Positions 1-11,984 of a stretch of 64,000 nt of DNA are shown here, one piece after another. The stretch's first letter is position 1; each line of letters opens with the position of its first letter. The translations under genes and the position numbers were made by a program. Source of the DNA: Lunularia cruciata (lineage: Eukaryota > Streptophyta > Marchantiopsida > Lunulariales > Lunulariaceae); the NCBI GenBank assembly GCA_948567375.1, contig OX419756.1, positions 44,742,552 to 44,806,551 of the forward strand. Direction: 5' to 3'. Under the pieces are notes generated by a model. It made no database searches, was not told the DNA's origin, and saw nothing but the letters and a program-made list of their open reading frames with translations.

Positions 1-334
1 TGATCCTTCTAAATATTCCTCCTTCACTCCAGCTCATAGTGGGTATATTACATTTAAAATGGATTATGTATTCTAAAAGTGCCATTAAGGTTCAAAAGAT
101 CTTTTCACATTCTTTTGAGATGCTTCCTTTGTAGAGGATATCCTTCATCCAACCTTCTAATCACATTGAAAACCTTTGAGAGGAGGTCATTTGAGTCTTT
201 GATAATGTTGTTGCACGAAAGATTTTTTAGTATTACAAGGGATTTGGTTTAGAGATAGACATATCTACTGATTTTGTCTAGAAGGAGGCCTAAAATCTAT
301 GGAGTAGATGACATCTATGATGTTTTTGTGTAAG
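1..334. other. AT-rich sequence, no gene seen
   Basis: No reading frame or domain is recognisable here. The base composition resembles the decayed LINE-like relic that follows, and this may be the more 5' part of the same relic, but I could not align it with the other copies in the window. Confidence 0.4.
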
Positions 335-1485
335 TTTTGCACCCATTTTAACTATTTGTTTTAGTCAGTGAGATGTATATGATTAAGCTAGAAGAGCTAT
401 TCTTTTCTCTCCAAGTCATATTAAAATAGTCAAGTGATTGTTTCTCCACTCAAGTACAAAATGATTTTCTATCGTTTCACTTTTTGTCTTCTAATTGGAC
501 TAGTAGTCTTATCTTGTAGTCTTCTTTGATGGATTGAAAATTTCACCAAACTATACGTTTCCTTCTAGTTCTTCTTGTTGATATATACATTCCTTGTACT
601 CAGGTATGTACTTGCTCTTGCATTAGCAAAGGTGAAAGCTCTTGGTTTCTAGTTTGATCTTGCATGAGGATATCTTGACTCGTACCAACTATTTCTCTAC
701 AATAACAAAGATTTGTTATTTGTTTATTCATTTGGATTTGCAGTACTAATTTGTGAATGTCATATGACCTTAGATGCACAAGGAATCAATCTGACTTGTT
801 GCACTTTTGGAGGATAAAAGATAGAAATCCATCATGTCATCAAAGATATAATATTTAAGATAACATAAGGAAGTGAATACTTCACTTGGAGGGAACACTG
901 ATATGGTTATGAAGAATATGAGTAGTGCAAATTTGTACTTGGGCCTAAGCAATCATCAATATTAGTGGATGTTATGGATACCATACGTGATGCAGTTTTG
1001 GAGGGGTGATTACCCATCCTCTTGGATATGCAGTAAGCAGCAACTAAGTTTACAAAATCTAAAAAGATGATAATAAGGTCTTTTCTTTATTTCTTTAGCT
1101 TTTGAGTTACATAAAATTATAAATATGACATTGTGACATATTTATCAATGGTGATATGAGAGCTTATCATAATCATAATATACAACAAGGAATATCAATT
1201 TTATTTTTTATTTTATAATTTGTTTTAGATAAAAATTCCATTCCTCTGCAAAGAACCTTGGCTAGTGCAATTCAGTGAAAAAGCAACCACACTAGGCGTT
1301 GCTTCTTTGGATGCAAATGAAATCTATATATTGTTTGACTTCCCTCTTTTTATATTCTAGACATTACAGAGTATATTTTTTAATTTGAAATTATTAAGAA
1401 CCTCATTTACCTCGTAAGTTTTATCTTTGCATAGCTTGATAGTTCTTCCTATCAATTTTTGTTAGTCTGAGCGGGTCATTCTCTC
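335..1485 (+). pseudogene. Decayed LINE-like relic with 3' tail (copy A)
   Basis: This stretch aligns with the better preserved relic at 16790-17913. The shared order is a cttgctcttgc...gcaaaggtgaaagctcttgg stretch (about 610-645), the former zinc-knuckle part (about 725-800), the part matching the endonuclease-like ORF (about 800-1190) and a final stretch (about 1400-1485). That final stretch still shows the family tail words, for example gcttgatagttcttcc against gcttgatggggtcttccc. Most differences from the better copy raise A and T, so no reading frame survives. Identity as an RT-type element rests on the better copy and is inference. Confidence 0.55.
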
Positions 1486-1651
1486 GAATTTGCTTTTAGT
1501 ACCTTGTATATTTGCTGTTTATTTCGGGTTGCAAATATGCTAAAGGATGCTCATATAAGTACTTGTCAACATATATATCCAAAGGTGTGAGGCGGCTGCT
1601 CACCGTGGATGTCGACAAATTAGACAGAATCAAATAGCACTTGAGATTTGC

Positions 1652-1825
1652 TTACTATACAAGAGGGACATGCTTGTCAAGAATCACGTAGTTGACCTAC
1701 GAATCATATTCACACTTCTAAGTCCGTATAATTTTTGTTGCGTACTTTACAAGAAGGACATGCTTGTCAAGAATCACTATTTGACCTGCGAATCGTATTA
1801 ACACTTTAAAAGTCCGATTAAATTA
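1652..1825 (+). repeat. Tandem duplication, about 85-bp unit, two copies
   Basis: Two adjacent units share the string acatgcttgtcaagaatcac followed by related sequence ending in an aagtccg-like word. Copy B of the large duplication has only one unit, near 15510-15580, so this tandem arose in copy A alone or was lost in copy B. Confidence 0.7.
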
Positions 1826-2488
1826 TTCGGCTGTAGTTGATGATTTGCTGTCTGTCCCTTATTTCCTCAAACCGTCAAAGGCTGTGATAGATCAGAGCTT
1901 GATAAGGTTCCTTCTCGAAACTTAATCACAAAAGTGGGTTTCAATCGCGAATTATTGAACCTTTACCGTTTACCAGTATAAACAATAAGCCAACATTATG
2001 GGAATGGATAGACTAGTGTAATTATTAACAGGATATTTCATGGAAATATTAATGGATATTTTGTTATACATAATGGAATGGACATACATCTTTGTACGGA
2101 GAAAAAGCGGGACTCCCTAGTCAACAACAAAATAATTGAACTTCTGAAAATGATCTCTTTTAGTAACATCTTCTCAGGTATCTTGTAACTATTTCCGGGG
2201 ATATCCATCAAACATTTATGATTTTGCCACAAGATTTCTAAAAGGAGAACTGATACTTTTAAATTCTTGTTAAAATTGCCAAATTGAATGATTCATAATA
2301 AAATTGTAAAATTTCCCTTTAAATAAAATATCACAAATCATTTTGATACATCTTTAAAGTTTATTAGCCAGTTTTTAACGCATCTCATGAACTTTTACGA
2401 AATCATCCTAAAATGTGGATCATTCTTTTAGTAAGCTATATGAAACCCTTACAGTTGACATATCCTAATGAGAACACTGCTTTTGGAC

Positions 2489-2980
2489 ATCCTTGGAAGG
2501 CGATTTGACTGGAATGTTGGAAAATGTAAAGTGCACCACCAAAACAACCTCAGGGCACTTTGGTTGCGACATGCTGGCATGCGTTGAACAACGGATGCCT
2601 GGATTCATACACGCTATGTTGATCTATATGTGTAACCATTTTCAACAGTGCCCCACGAGTCATCCCACTGAAGTGCATGAGAAGAGAAGATTGGTGACCA
2701 TTGGTCCTCAATATATATATATATATATACTAATGACATTCTTTGGAGGCGATATGACTGGAATGTTGGAAAATGCTACTTATACCACAAGAACAACCTC
2801 AGGGTACTTGGTTGTTGGGACATGAGTAGTACGTATTGGCATGCGTTGAATAACGGACGCATAAGTTCATACACGCTAATCTGATCTATATATCGAACCA
2901 TTTTCAAAGATATTGAGCGAATCCCCAATGCATCCCTCTGAAAGTGCATGACAAAGTTTGGTGGTTATCCCTACTCTACA
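2489..2980 (+). repeat. Tandem block, about 240-bp unit, two copies
   Basis: Two units begin at gactggaatgttggaaaatg-type sequence (2507 and 2756) and continue through related strings to a gtgcatgagaa or gtgcatgacaa word. A short (AT)n run at 2710-2729 lies between them. The same two-unit layout is present in copy B (16298-16700), so it predates the large duplication. The open frame at 2493-2825 lies across this repeat and is not supported as a gene. Confidence 0.65.
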
Positions 2981-3239
2981 GCAGTGAAGAATAATGATAC
3001 AACGAGTTCCTATTTTGGTTCTAGTTAATTCTAGTATATTGGCAAAGTTTAGTGTACTTGTAAAATTCCCGTAAAACTATTACTTCGGAATTTGTGCATT
3101 CTAAATGTATCTTCCCTATGAATGCTGCTGGTCTGTACAGATCTGCTGGTTAGTACCGAGGCTTTCATTTAGACACAACAGGCAGGTTGTACAAAGGGAA
3201 AGGCACGTTAGATTCTCATGGTAGCACATGTCCTTCCAA

Positions 3240-3420
3240 GTTTTGGTACAAGCATTCGACTGTGAGATATTCGGATAAATATTCTACAGGATAACAAGAT
3301 ACGTGAAGTACAGTCTGACCAGAACCTGGTGGCCGGCAGAGAATATGGATTCTGTGAAGACGCTTTCTTCGTGTACATGGTACAGCATGTACTAGATACT
3401 TGGGAACAAGTTTGAACCAA
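3240..3420 (+). pseudogene. Exon-like relic, unrecognised protein
   Basis: The plus-strand frame reads EVQSDQNLVAGREYGFCEDA and continues to HVLDTWEQV, then stops. Copy B at 18405-18623 keeps the same frame longer and ends LLDTNNQNYTI. One T is missing here relative to copy B (caagtttg against caagttttg), which causes the early stop. The peptide looks like natural protein and is conserved in frame between copies, but I do not recognise a family and there is no clear start. It may be a captured exon. Confidence 0.25.
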
Positions 3421-3850
3421 CAAATAGGAACTTGTTAGATACCAATAACCAAAACTACACTATCTAATCTAAGTTTTGGGTCTAAACTCTAATTATACAT
3501 GCTTCTTGCTCGTCGAGTGCTTGTATGTCTTACGATTAACAAGAGCAATTTACACTTCAAGTAATGCGTAATCCAAAGCACGTCACACAAATGGTATAGT
3601 TTGACTCACAGATTATGTTACACTTTGATAATGCTACAAATAATTGACAGCATTGGTCAAACCTGTCATAGTAAGCTGGACATTGTAAACGGTGTCCGGA
3701 TGAAGGATAGTTTGGACGACAAAGGCAAGAAGACACTGGAGTTTCCAATGCCGCCGGCTGCATTTGCATTTAGAGGTAGCAAGGAGCTCCGCATGCACTG
3801 CAGTTCCGGTGTGCCATGGTTACGCAAGATCTGCTGTGGATCGAGATAAA

Positions 3851-5193
3851 ATCCAAGAGGAAGTAGTAGTAAGAGCGCCTGGCGGCATGCTCTACTACCA
3901 TGATGAGTGGTGGGTTGGTTCCTCCGGTGATGAGCTATTGCTGCCTGTGGTTCTATTCTAGCGTGCACAGTCGGGGTAGCAAAGAGTTCATGGGAAGAAA
4001 CTCCGTGACCCAACCAGCAAGAATTGCACCCCGGAAAGCCAAGATCCTACGTGGTTCTTGGCATGGCATGTGGAGACTGTAGTAGTTCATTGAGTCACAC
4101 TTCACTATCTTGAAGTCTTCGTACCCAGTGGGCAAATCATTGTGACAGATCCAAACTTCCGCTGAAACACGGACATGGACAGTTCGTTAATTTGCTTGGC
4201 AACAGCAGCAGGCAGGGTTTTGAACGCGAGCTGGACATGGCAGACGTAATGTCACCTTGAACTCGACTAACAGATGGAATTTTGTGTTTAGTGGTTTGCT
4301 GATATGGGTACTTCGATGGATACAAGTTTTTGCTCGAACATTTAGATGGAAGTTTCGTGTCAACTGGGGCACAGTCCATAAAAATCAGATGCCTAGAGTG
4401 AAGGAGATTCGGTATGTCCGGAAACGATCTTGGTGATGATGAATTTCATGTGGTTAACGAATGGGTTATTGCTTGCGGTTCTTGATTGGAAGCTAAGGGT
4501 ACGAGTTGGTGAAGACAGTAGGTTGAAGTAGGCATCGATGTCACCCGAGAATCACTGATTTATTGCTCAGTTGATCATCAACTGTCTCGGGGATGACTGA
4601 GCTTATGAGTTCCATAAATCAAAATTGACTAAAACGGAATGTGTACATCTATCGGCAAAACATTGATGATCACAGAGAACCATGTCCTAGAAGACGTCCT
4701 TTGCAACATGATAATTCTCACCATCTGAATCAGACAGACTGCATAACGATTCGAATGAGTTAAGTGCCTTGATTACTCGAAAAAGTTTAGTTAGCAGTCC
4801 CGACACAAATTTTCAACAGGGATTACATCGAAGAGCCCTTACACACTCGTGGATCAAAAAATAGCCAAGGATAGACAGAATTCTTCTCGTGGTTGATAGA
4901 TTGGACCTACTTTCTCAATGTTCCTATCTCGCCTCAGCTCTACTAATCTATCAATATGGGCAGAGGACGAGCTTCAGCTGTACGTTGACGGCATCGGAGA
5001 CCTTGCTTACCGATTCCTGGAGTATCTTGCCGGCAAGATAGTACGATTTCTCACAATAAGGAACATACAGTATAAATGTAATGTACACTAATGCTTCATC
5101 GCCTCCACTCTAAATTCAGAGTTTTGAAGGTCCAAGGCCGCCGTTTCAAAATTCAATTAGTGAGAGGAAAAGAAATAAGTTTATTGATAACAG
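3851..5193. other. Region 3' of the ABCB gene, no gene seen
   Basis: The composition is less AT-rich than the transposon field, but the short frames here have no recognisable domain and run on both strands. An AATAAA-type signal on the minus strand at 5180-5185 lies 9 bases past the ABCB stop codon and may belong to its 3' end. The rest is probably 3' UTR and intergenic sequence. Confidence 0.4.
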
Positions 5194-8100
5194 TTATGAG
5201 ATATTTCGAGAATCACTGTCCTGATTGTGATTTTGCAAGTTGATCAGGCGGGAGTAGCCACCGTTTCTGGCCAAAAGGTCGGAGTGCGTCCCTTGCTCGA
5301 GGATAGTCCCGTCCTGGATCACAGCGATGGTGTGAGCGTTTCTGATGGTGGATAACCGATGTGCGATCATCACAGTGGACCTGTTTTTCATCAAACGGTC
5401 CAACGCCTCCTGCACGATCTTTTCTGATTCAGCATCCAGTGCTGAAGTAGCCTCGTCCAGGAGAAGGATAGCTGGATCCTTGAGAACAGCCCTGGCTATG
5501 GCGACTCGCTGCTTCTGTCCACCAGATAGTTGGACACCTCTTTCTCCTACCTCGGTCTGGTAGCCCTGTGGAAGCCCGCTGATGTAGTTGTGAGCGTTCG
5601 CAGATTTGGCTGCTTCGATCACCTCTGCCTCTGTGGCTCCACTCTTCCCGTACAGGATATTCTCAAAAATGGTGGTTGCGAACAATGCAGGCTCTTGCTG
5701 CACAAGGGCAATGTGCTGGCGAAGGGACTTAAGATTGTATGTCCTGATGTCTTTTCCGTCAATGTTTATGCGGCCAGACATGGGGTCGTAAAATCTCTCC
5801 AGAAGAGCTATGACTGAGCTCTTACCTGAACCACTGGAGCCTACCAGAGCGAGACTGTGGCTCGAGTGGACTTTCAAGTTTAAGTCCTTGAAGATCAGAA
5901 CTTCGGGTCTGGATGGGTAAGCAAACGCAACGTGCTTGAATTCGATTTCTCCTGAGATTTTCTCCGCTACTTCACCCGCTGGGGCGTCCGGATCGATTGC
6001 TGTCTTGCGGTCGAGAACTTCGAAAACAGATTCTACTGCTTGACCTCCTTTGACGAGATCCGGAGTGAGTGCAAGAGTTTCGGCCACAGCGAAGGCAGAG
6101 ACGATAAGAACCATGAAGACTTTGAGGACATCGCCGAATTCTGCTTGGCCGTCGTTTACCAGTTTGCCGGAATACCAGAGACCGAGACCGTACGAGCCAT
6201 ACATGAAGAGCTGTGATATCCCGAACCCAAAACCTGCTACTTGGCCTCTCAAGAAACTCGCCTTGGCTGGGCCGACCAGCTCTCCGTGGAACAAGTTCTT
6301 CACTTTGCTTTCGGCGTTGAATGCTGCTACGGTTCGGATGTTGGCCACTGCTTCACCTGCCACTTGAGTGGCTCGGGAGTATGCCTTGGCAACGTCTCCA
6401 GCGAACCCTTTAAGAAACATGTTCTGCACAGAGGTCCAGGTTCAGGAATTTTTTAAGTAACTTCATTACTTCTGGACACTAATTTCAGGTTCTCTAAAGT
6501 CGGCCAAAAATGGAAGGGCACCGAGTAACTCGGTATGCATTATATACTACCCCGTGAATGCTGCACGATTTTTCATTTCTTAATGTGGAACTTCAGGCAA
6601 GTTTAAGACGACGATTCATAGTCCATTTTAAAGTAGAATGGCTAAGAAAGAACACAACACACGGCCTTGTCAAGAATTCTGTCCGATGGACATTCTTCAT
6701 TCACCAGTTTCTGCAGAATTAGCTGATCTCATTGCTTACCTCAAATTCTAGCTCGATGAAATCAATGAGTCTTTGACTGATGATATACCGTCATCTGTTC
6801 AATGTTCCACCGTCTAATCGACAGTAACTAGACATAAAGAGCTGCTTCAACTCTCCAATGACAGAAAGTGCAAGCATGGACAATGAAGTCGGGCAAAACT
6901 CTGAAGGCTCACCTCACCAAACGCGGAACCGACGAGAAGTGGGAACACGGAGAGCATGACAAGAGTAAGCTTCCATTGCAGGATGAAAGACACAATTATA
7001 GCCACCGACATCACAGAGGTGTTCTGTAATATAACCGCCGCTCTATCGCCCAACGCAGCCCTAACATTAGTTGCATCAGATGACAGACGACTTGCCACCT
7101 GACTGCTGTTGTTTTCGTCTTCGTCGTACCATGAAATTTCGTTGTTGAGGATTGCTGAGTGACAACATGAAAAAGAATATCAAGTCATTTAGTCCTCAAC
7201 TACTCCAGAACCACAATTCTCATAATAGAAAAGTGACAAAAGCTTTATACAACCATTTGAGGTTGACAATGAAACGTCGGTGTTTGTTCTAACTTACTTT
7301 TGAACATCTTTTCTCGAACCCGCTTCACCAATCTCTCGCCCAACACTCCAAGATTGTAGTGCTGACAGACATAGATGCATGGGGATGCTACTCCGAGGCC
7401 GAGAAAAACGAGAGCCCATTTGCTGCACTCTCTCTTCATGTAATCAAAATCGGTACTGTAATATGCGTTCAGGACTTGGCTGACAATCAGTGCGAAAGCC
7501 GGGTTGATACCACCTGCTAGAATAGATCCAAAGATACCCCCGAGAGCATATGGCCAATCACCCTTGGACATCTTAACCAGCCGCGTCAAGCTGCCTTTGC
7601 TTTTCGGCTGCTCCTTGTCAAACTCTGGCGTCCCCTCATCATGACTTCCAGTTGAACGAACTGATCCATACTTCATCATCGAAAACGATCCACTACGACC
7701 CTTCCGTGAGCCACCTCGTGATCCACCTCTCGACAGACTGCAACCAGGAAAGACAGTCAATTAATTTCCTTTTACTACTTCCGATGCATTATTTCTGATT
7801 CTAAGAATCCTCATTTCAGGAAGGAGCAAGACTGATGCAGATCAGCATACATGTGATGGAATCTTGGAATCTGAAGGAAGAATGCATTTACCATGAACAG
7901 GAAAAAGGGGAGCCCTGCACTCATGTGCTTGACTGTCAGGATTTGGATCTTCATACTTAATGGACAGAAACTATAGAAAGAATGTATCGAGATAAATCTG
8001 AAAGTGAAAGCCCTACACTTGTTTGCTTCATTGACAAGATTTGGATCTGCATACGTACTGTGGAACCTGAGGAATGCGTATACCAGGAAATCAAAACTAA

Positions 8101-11100
8101 AAGTTGAAACTAGAAACTGAACTAAAAGATCCGGACTAAATTGCTTGACAGTTCAAACGAACTAATACAGAGACCTCGTAGAAAACAATCCAAGGCGGAA
8201 CCAAAAGATCTTCTGGATGGAATGTCGTAGGTTAAAAATTGGAATGGTAGGTATTCCGAGCAGGAAGCCAGCCGGATACAAATCTGGAACCTTACTAGGT
8301 AGTGAGAGAGCTTGAATGCCTGGCAGAGGCGTTTCTACTCATGCTGCCTGCGCCTTTGGTAGCTGCTAATTCCTGGAGACGGACGAGAGCAGCATAGGCT
8401 CCATTTTCGGTGGCAATGAGTGTGTCGTGGTTGCCTCTCTCGACGATGCGTCCCTCTTGTACTACGGCTATGGAGTCAGCATTCCGGATGGTGGACAAGC
8501 GATGTGCTACGACCACAGTTGTCCTTCCCACCATTACACGGTCTAGTGCCTCCTGCACTATCTGTTCAGACCCGGCATCCAGCGCACTGGTAGCTTCATC
8601 CAACAACAACACTGTGGGATTCTTCAACATGGCTCTGGCGATTGCCACTCGCTGCTTCTGTCCTCCCGAGAGTTGTACTCCTCTCTCTCCGACCTGCATT
8701 ACCACATGATCACAAATTGGTTTGGGCATGTAGGAAATTGGCACCCTTGAATTCGTTAGAGGTTTGTAAAGCCTGACGAGAGATTGTTGTCTTGATGGTC
8801 TGGTATGAGAGGTGAAAATCCCTAATTTGCCAAACCCAGCCTCAGCCATGTACTATATTCCAATGCCAGTCGAAAGGAGGAGCCTTAACTCCTACTACTT
8901 TCATGGTTCTCCATGCATCAATTGTATCCTCTAATTATGGACAGGACTGAAAGATGCTGTCACTAATTGCTGTGACTAGGAACTGAATGTAGTTTCACTA
9001 GTCTGTGAAATGACATTGACATTGCGGGAAGAGTTAAATAAGGACACATTTCACTCCCACAGAGTACACTGCTGCTAGAGAGATGATGCTTGAAATGAAC
9101 TCCGACCGTTGATTTAAAGCATAACTCAGGTAATGGCGTGAATTGGCAACATAAACGGAAGGATTCAGAAAATTGTAACTATCGAAATATACCTGCGTTT
9201 CGTATCGCTGCGGAAGTTGGTCAATGAACGAATGGGCATTCGCAGCCTTGGCCGCCTCTTCAATCTCTTCCTGCGTAGCACCGTCTTTACCATATAGAAT
9301 ATTTGCGGCGATAGTGGTTGCAAACAATGCAGGCTCCTGATTGACAAGCCCTATTTGACTTCTAAGCCACTTTAAATCCAAACTCCGAATGTCATGTCCG
9401 TCCAGCAATACCTCCCCTGTGGCACATTGAACACCATTAGCACTTCAACCAGCAGCATCATCACCATACGTGGATGGAAATGAACAAATTGGAGTAAAAA
9501 TTTGGACATAATTGAACCATTTTCGGGGCGTACAAACCTTTGATAGGGTCATAGAATCTCTCAATGAGCGACACCACGGTACTCTTGCCGGAACCACTGC
9601 TACCGACGATGGCGACAGTCTTTCCAGGAGGGATAACCAGTGAGAAGTTGGAGAAAACATTGATATCAGGTCTAGATGGGTAAGCAAAGTCCACATTGCG
9701 GAGCTCAATGAGGCCCTGAATAGTGTCCAGCTTCTTAGCAGTAGGATTGGATTTGTTGATAGAAGGTTCGTGGTCGATCATCTGGAAAATCTTATATGCA
9801 GCCGCCTTTCCTTTCCCAAAAGCAGACACATTTGGCATCGCTTGCCCCAAAGAGCTGCAAATACAAAATCGTTAGATTTTGCTTAGAAACTGGACAAAAG
9901 ATTGGCAGACCTCCCAGATTGGTCAAACGGGAAAATGATAAGAATCTTACAGGCCTCCGATGATGACTGCGAAGATGGATGACAACGCCTGACCACCATT
10001 AATGGTACCCTTGCGTACAAGTGTGCCACCGTACCATAGAAGCAAGGCCCAGCAAGAGAAGAGAACTCCATATGTGCACCCCATCCCGAGTCCCTTAGCC
10101 AGTCCCGCTTTGTACCCGAGACTCAACGTATTTTGCAGAGACGTCGAATAAGCTTTGAGAGATCTTTCCTCACCGACGAAGGAGTACACGGTGCGAACCT
10201 GACCTATGGTCTGCAGAATGGTGGGTTTGACTCTTAGCTCCACAATTCAGAAAAAAGTGCAGAAATGAGGTTGAAATGCTGTTAATACAAAGGTAGAACT
10301 GGTTGGTCTAGTACCTCTTCGGCAATGGTTCCAGCATGAGCATAGGCCTCTGAACTTTTGCTGGTTAAACCAGTTAGCGCAATGGCATACATTGCTCCGG
10401 TCAATGCAATGAGAGGTACCACTGCCAGGGTCACAGCTGCAATGAGTCTTTGATTAACGAACCCCACGACGAAACCGGCAACGAATGTCGCCATATAGTG
10501 GATAAAGTTTCCCATCTGCATAAATCCGTCCAGTCCTTTCAGACACCATAGTACATTGCGAATTTGGAGGGGGTGATTTTGACATTGACCGAGTTGACAG
10601 AAATATTGAAAATCGCTGTCGTTTCGGTAAATTCGCCTCATGCAAAGGAACTTAATTGATAGTAGCTGGAAATGCAATCACACCTTTTCGCTGATTGCGT
10701 CCTGGACCATGAGTGGATCGGAGGCAATACTGTTGACGAATTCTCCTGTACTGATGTCAGTATCGAAATACGATACATCCTGCCGGAGCAAAGCTTCCAT
10801 ATACTTTGTTCGCAATCTCGCGGACTGCCTCTCTCCAGTTTGCATCCAGAAGGATACCTCTGTACATCATCCAACCACCGATCAAAAGGTCAAGAATCCC
10901 CAAATTCCTTTCCCATACGACACTGAAATAAAGTCCAGTAGAGATCTCCGAACGAAAACGTCCTTGTAAGTTCAGAAGACTTCAATCCTTGGCAGTGAAT
11001 AGTATGCATACCGAGCCATGATGAACCCAGCACCGCCAAACCGAGCCAAAGAAAGTACAAAGAATACTGCAAAACAATCAACAGCAGATTTTCTCAGCTC

Positions 11101-11675
11101 CAATCCACTGTCTTCCCAGCCCAGCGCATGACTTCTTGAATAAATTTCTTCCACAGAAGCACTGAAACTGAGAATGAGATCAAATGAATACCAATTTCAC
11201 AACTGAGCACGCTATAAAATGTGTTGCAATAAAGAGGTTCAACTGAGCTCAGCTGAACACAATTCACCTCGGTTCTCAGCAGCAAATGGATAGCCAGGAC
11301 AGGGAGTACCTTATCGACGGTTTTCTGACTCAGCTCAGGATCGATGCTGCCTCCGAGACCATTGAGCAGTTTCCCGAAGAACAAAAAGAAGACAGGAAGA
11401 GCCGCACCGTGAACTGCAGCGGCAATGGACCCAAAAAACATGAGAAAATAATCCACATGGTCCGCAAAAGCGAACAATCTGAAGAACGAAACTGTTGGAA
11501 CCGGTGGAGGCGTATCCTTCTTCTTCGCGACACCTGTTTCCCCATGCTCTACTTCCTGCCCCTCTTTCTGAATTTCGAGCCCTCGTCCTCCACCACCACC
11601 ACCAACATTACCAGCTTCTGCATCAACCTGCTCCGCACCACGCCCTTTCCAATTCTCATCTCCATCTCCTTCCAT
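5194..11675 (-). CDS. ABCB: Full-size ABC transporter, subfamily B (MDR/P-glycoprotein, ABCB1/ABCB19-like), 11 exons
   Basis: Exons (minus strand): 11675-11310, 11066-11012, 10859-10684, 10515-10315, 10210-9951, 9854-9538, 9416-9193, 8693-8296, 7737-7298, 7154-6913 and 6423-5194. All ten introns (96-558 bp) are GT-AG with matching phases, giving 1303 codons including stop, about 1302 residues, close to the family's usual 1250-1300. Layout is TMD1-NBD1-TMD2-NBD2. NBD1 has A-loop Y411, Walker [10 protein letters not shown] (437-445), LSGGQ (541-545), Walker B LLLDE (D565/E566) and H597. NBD2 has Walker [10 protein letters not shown] (1088-1096), LSGGQ (1192-1196), D1216/E1217 and H1248. Both ATP sites therefore look complete. 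A Ser/Arg-rich linker lies near 660-700. The start is the first in-frame ATG; about 60 hydrophilic, Gly-rich residues precede TMD1. Family members are plasma-membrane exporters, several moving auxin; the substrate here is unknown. Confidence 0.93.
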
Positions 11676-11736
11676 CTGTCCACCTCTCAACTGTCTCCAC
11701 TCCCACAAAACTGCTCTATCTACTCCTCCCCAGAAC

Positions 11737-11742
11737 TCACAT
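11737..11742 (-). promoter_or_regulatory. Minimal ATG-TGA upstream ORF in the ABCB leader
   Basis: The minus strand reads ATGTGA, a start codon followed directly by a stop, 61 bases before the ABCB ATG. If transcription starts upstream, as the TATA-like box near 11921-11930 suggests, the leader carries a one-codon uORF. Start-stop uORFs in plants can stall ribosomes and lower translation; that role here is inference. Confidence 0.4.
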
Positions 11743-11920
11743 GTCTGACCAAATTCCTTGACACCTTCTACCCCGTACTATTATCCAATTCCAGAATCTC
11801 AACTCACATCCCCCAGTTCACTCCCTCCTTCTCACCCACACCAGCAAAACAAAACGGCAGCAGATGGCTGCTGTCTCTTCCCTGCCCCAAGTTAGACTGG
11901 GAATCTATTTCCTCAGTGGC

Positions 11921-11930
11921 AAACTTATAG
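11921..11930 (-). promoter_or_regulatory. Possible TATA box of the ABCB gene
   Basis: The minus strand reads CTATAAGTTT about 245 bases upstream of the chosen ATG. Position and orientation fit a core promoter giving a leader of roughly 200 bases. Many plant promoters lack a TATA box and the match is short, so this is tentative. Confidence 0.3.
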
Positions 11931-11984
11931 GAAAGCGATCGAATAGCCATTCAACGAGCGTCGCTCCGAAGCCGCCAGCAAATT

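Larger units (their letters stand above)
335..3850. repeat. Duplicated segment, copy A (partner at 14215-18990)
   Basis: This 3.5-kb block aligns nearly continuously in the same orientation with 14215-18990. Shared landmarks in the same order are a decayed LINE-like relic (335-1485), the stretch around 1560-1900, the tandem block at 2490-2980, the exon-like stretch near 3300-3420 and the stretch at 3560-3835. Copy B is longer because it carries insertions at 16707-17913 and 18080-18189 that copy A lacks. Copy A in turn has its own tandem duplication at 1652-1825. The block ends close to the 3' side of the ABCB gene. It is probably an old segmental duplication or a large non-autonomous element; no terminal repeats were found. 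Confidence 0.8.

Noticed and set aside
5345-6456. Plus-strand open frames of 60-105 codons under the last ABCB exon
   Set aside because: They are antisense shadows of the conserved NBD2-coding exon.
8699-8849. Extension of ABCB exon 8 upstream of 8693
   Set aside because: It reads through an intron; the splice acceptor before [11 protein letters not shown] joins exon 7 in phase and restores the family sequence.
11676-11708. A longer ABCB N-terminus starting 11 codons earlier
   Set aside because: The codon at 11708 is TTG, not ATG; the first in-frame ATG is at 11675.
11286-11930. A 214-codon plus-strand frame opposite ABCB exon 1 and its leader
   Set aside because: Its composition simply mirrors the Gly/Glu-rich exon and the CT-rich leader; there is no domain, and the ABCB frame explains the sequence.
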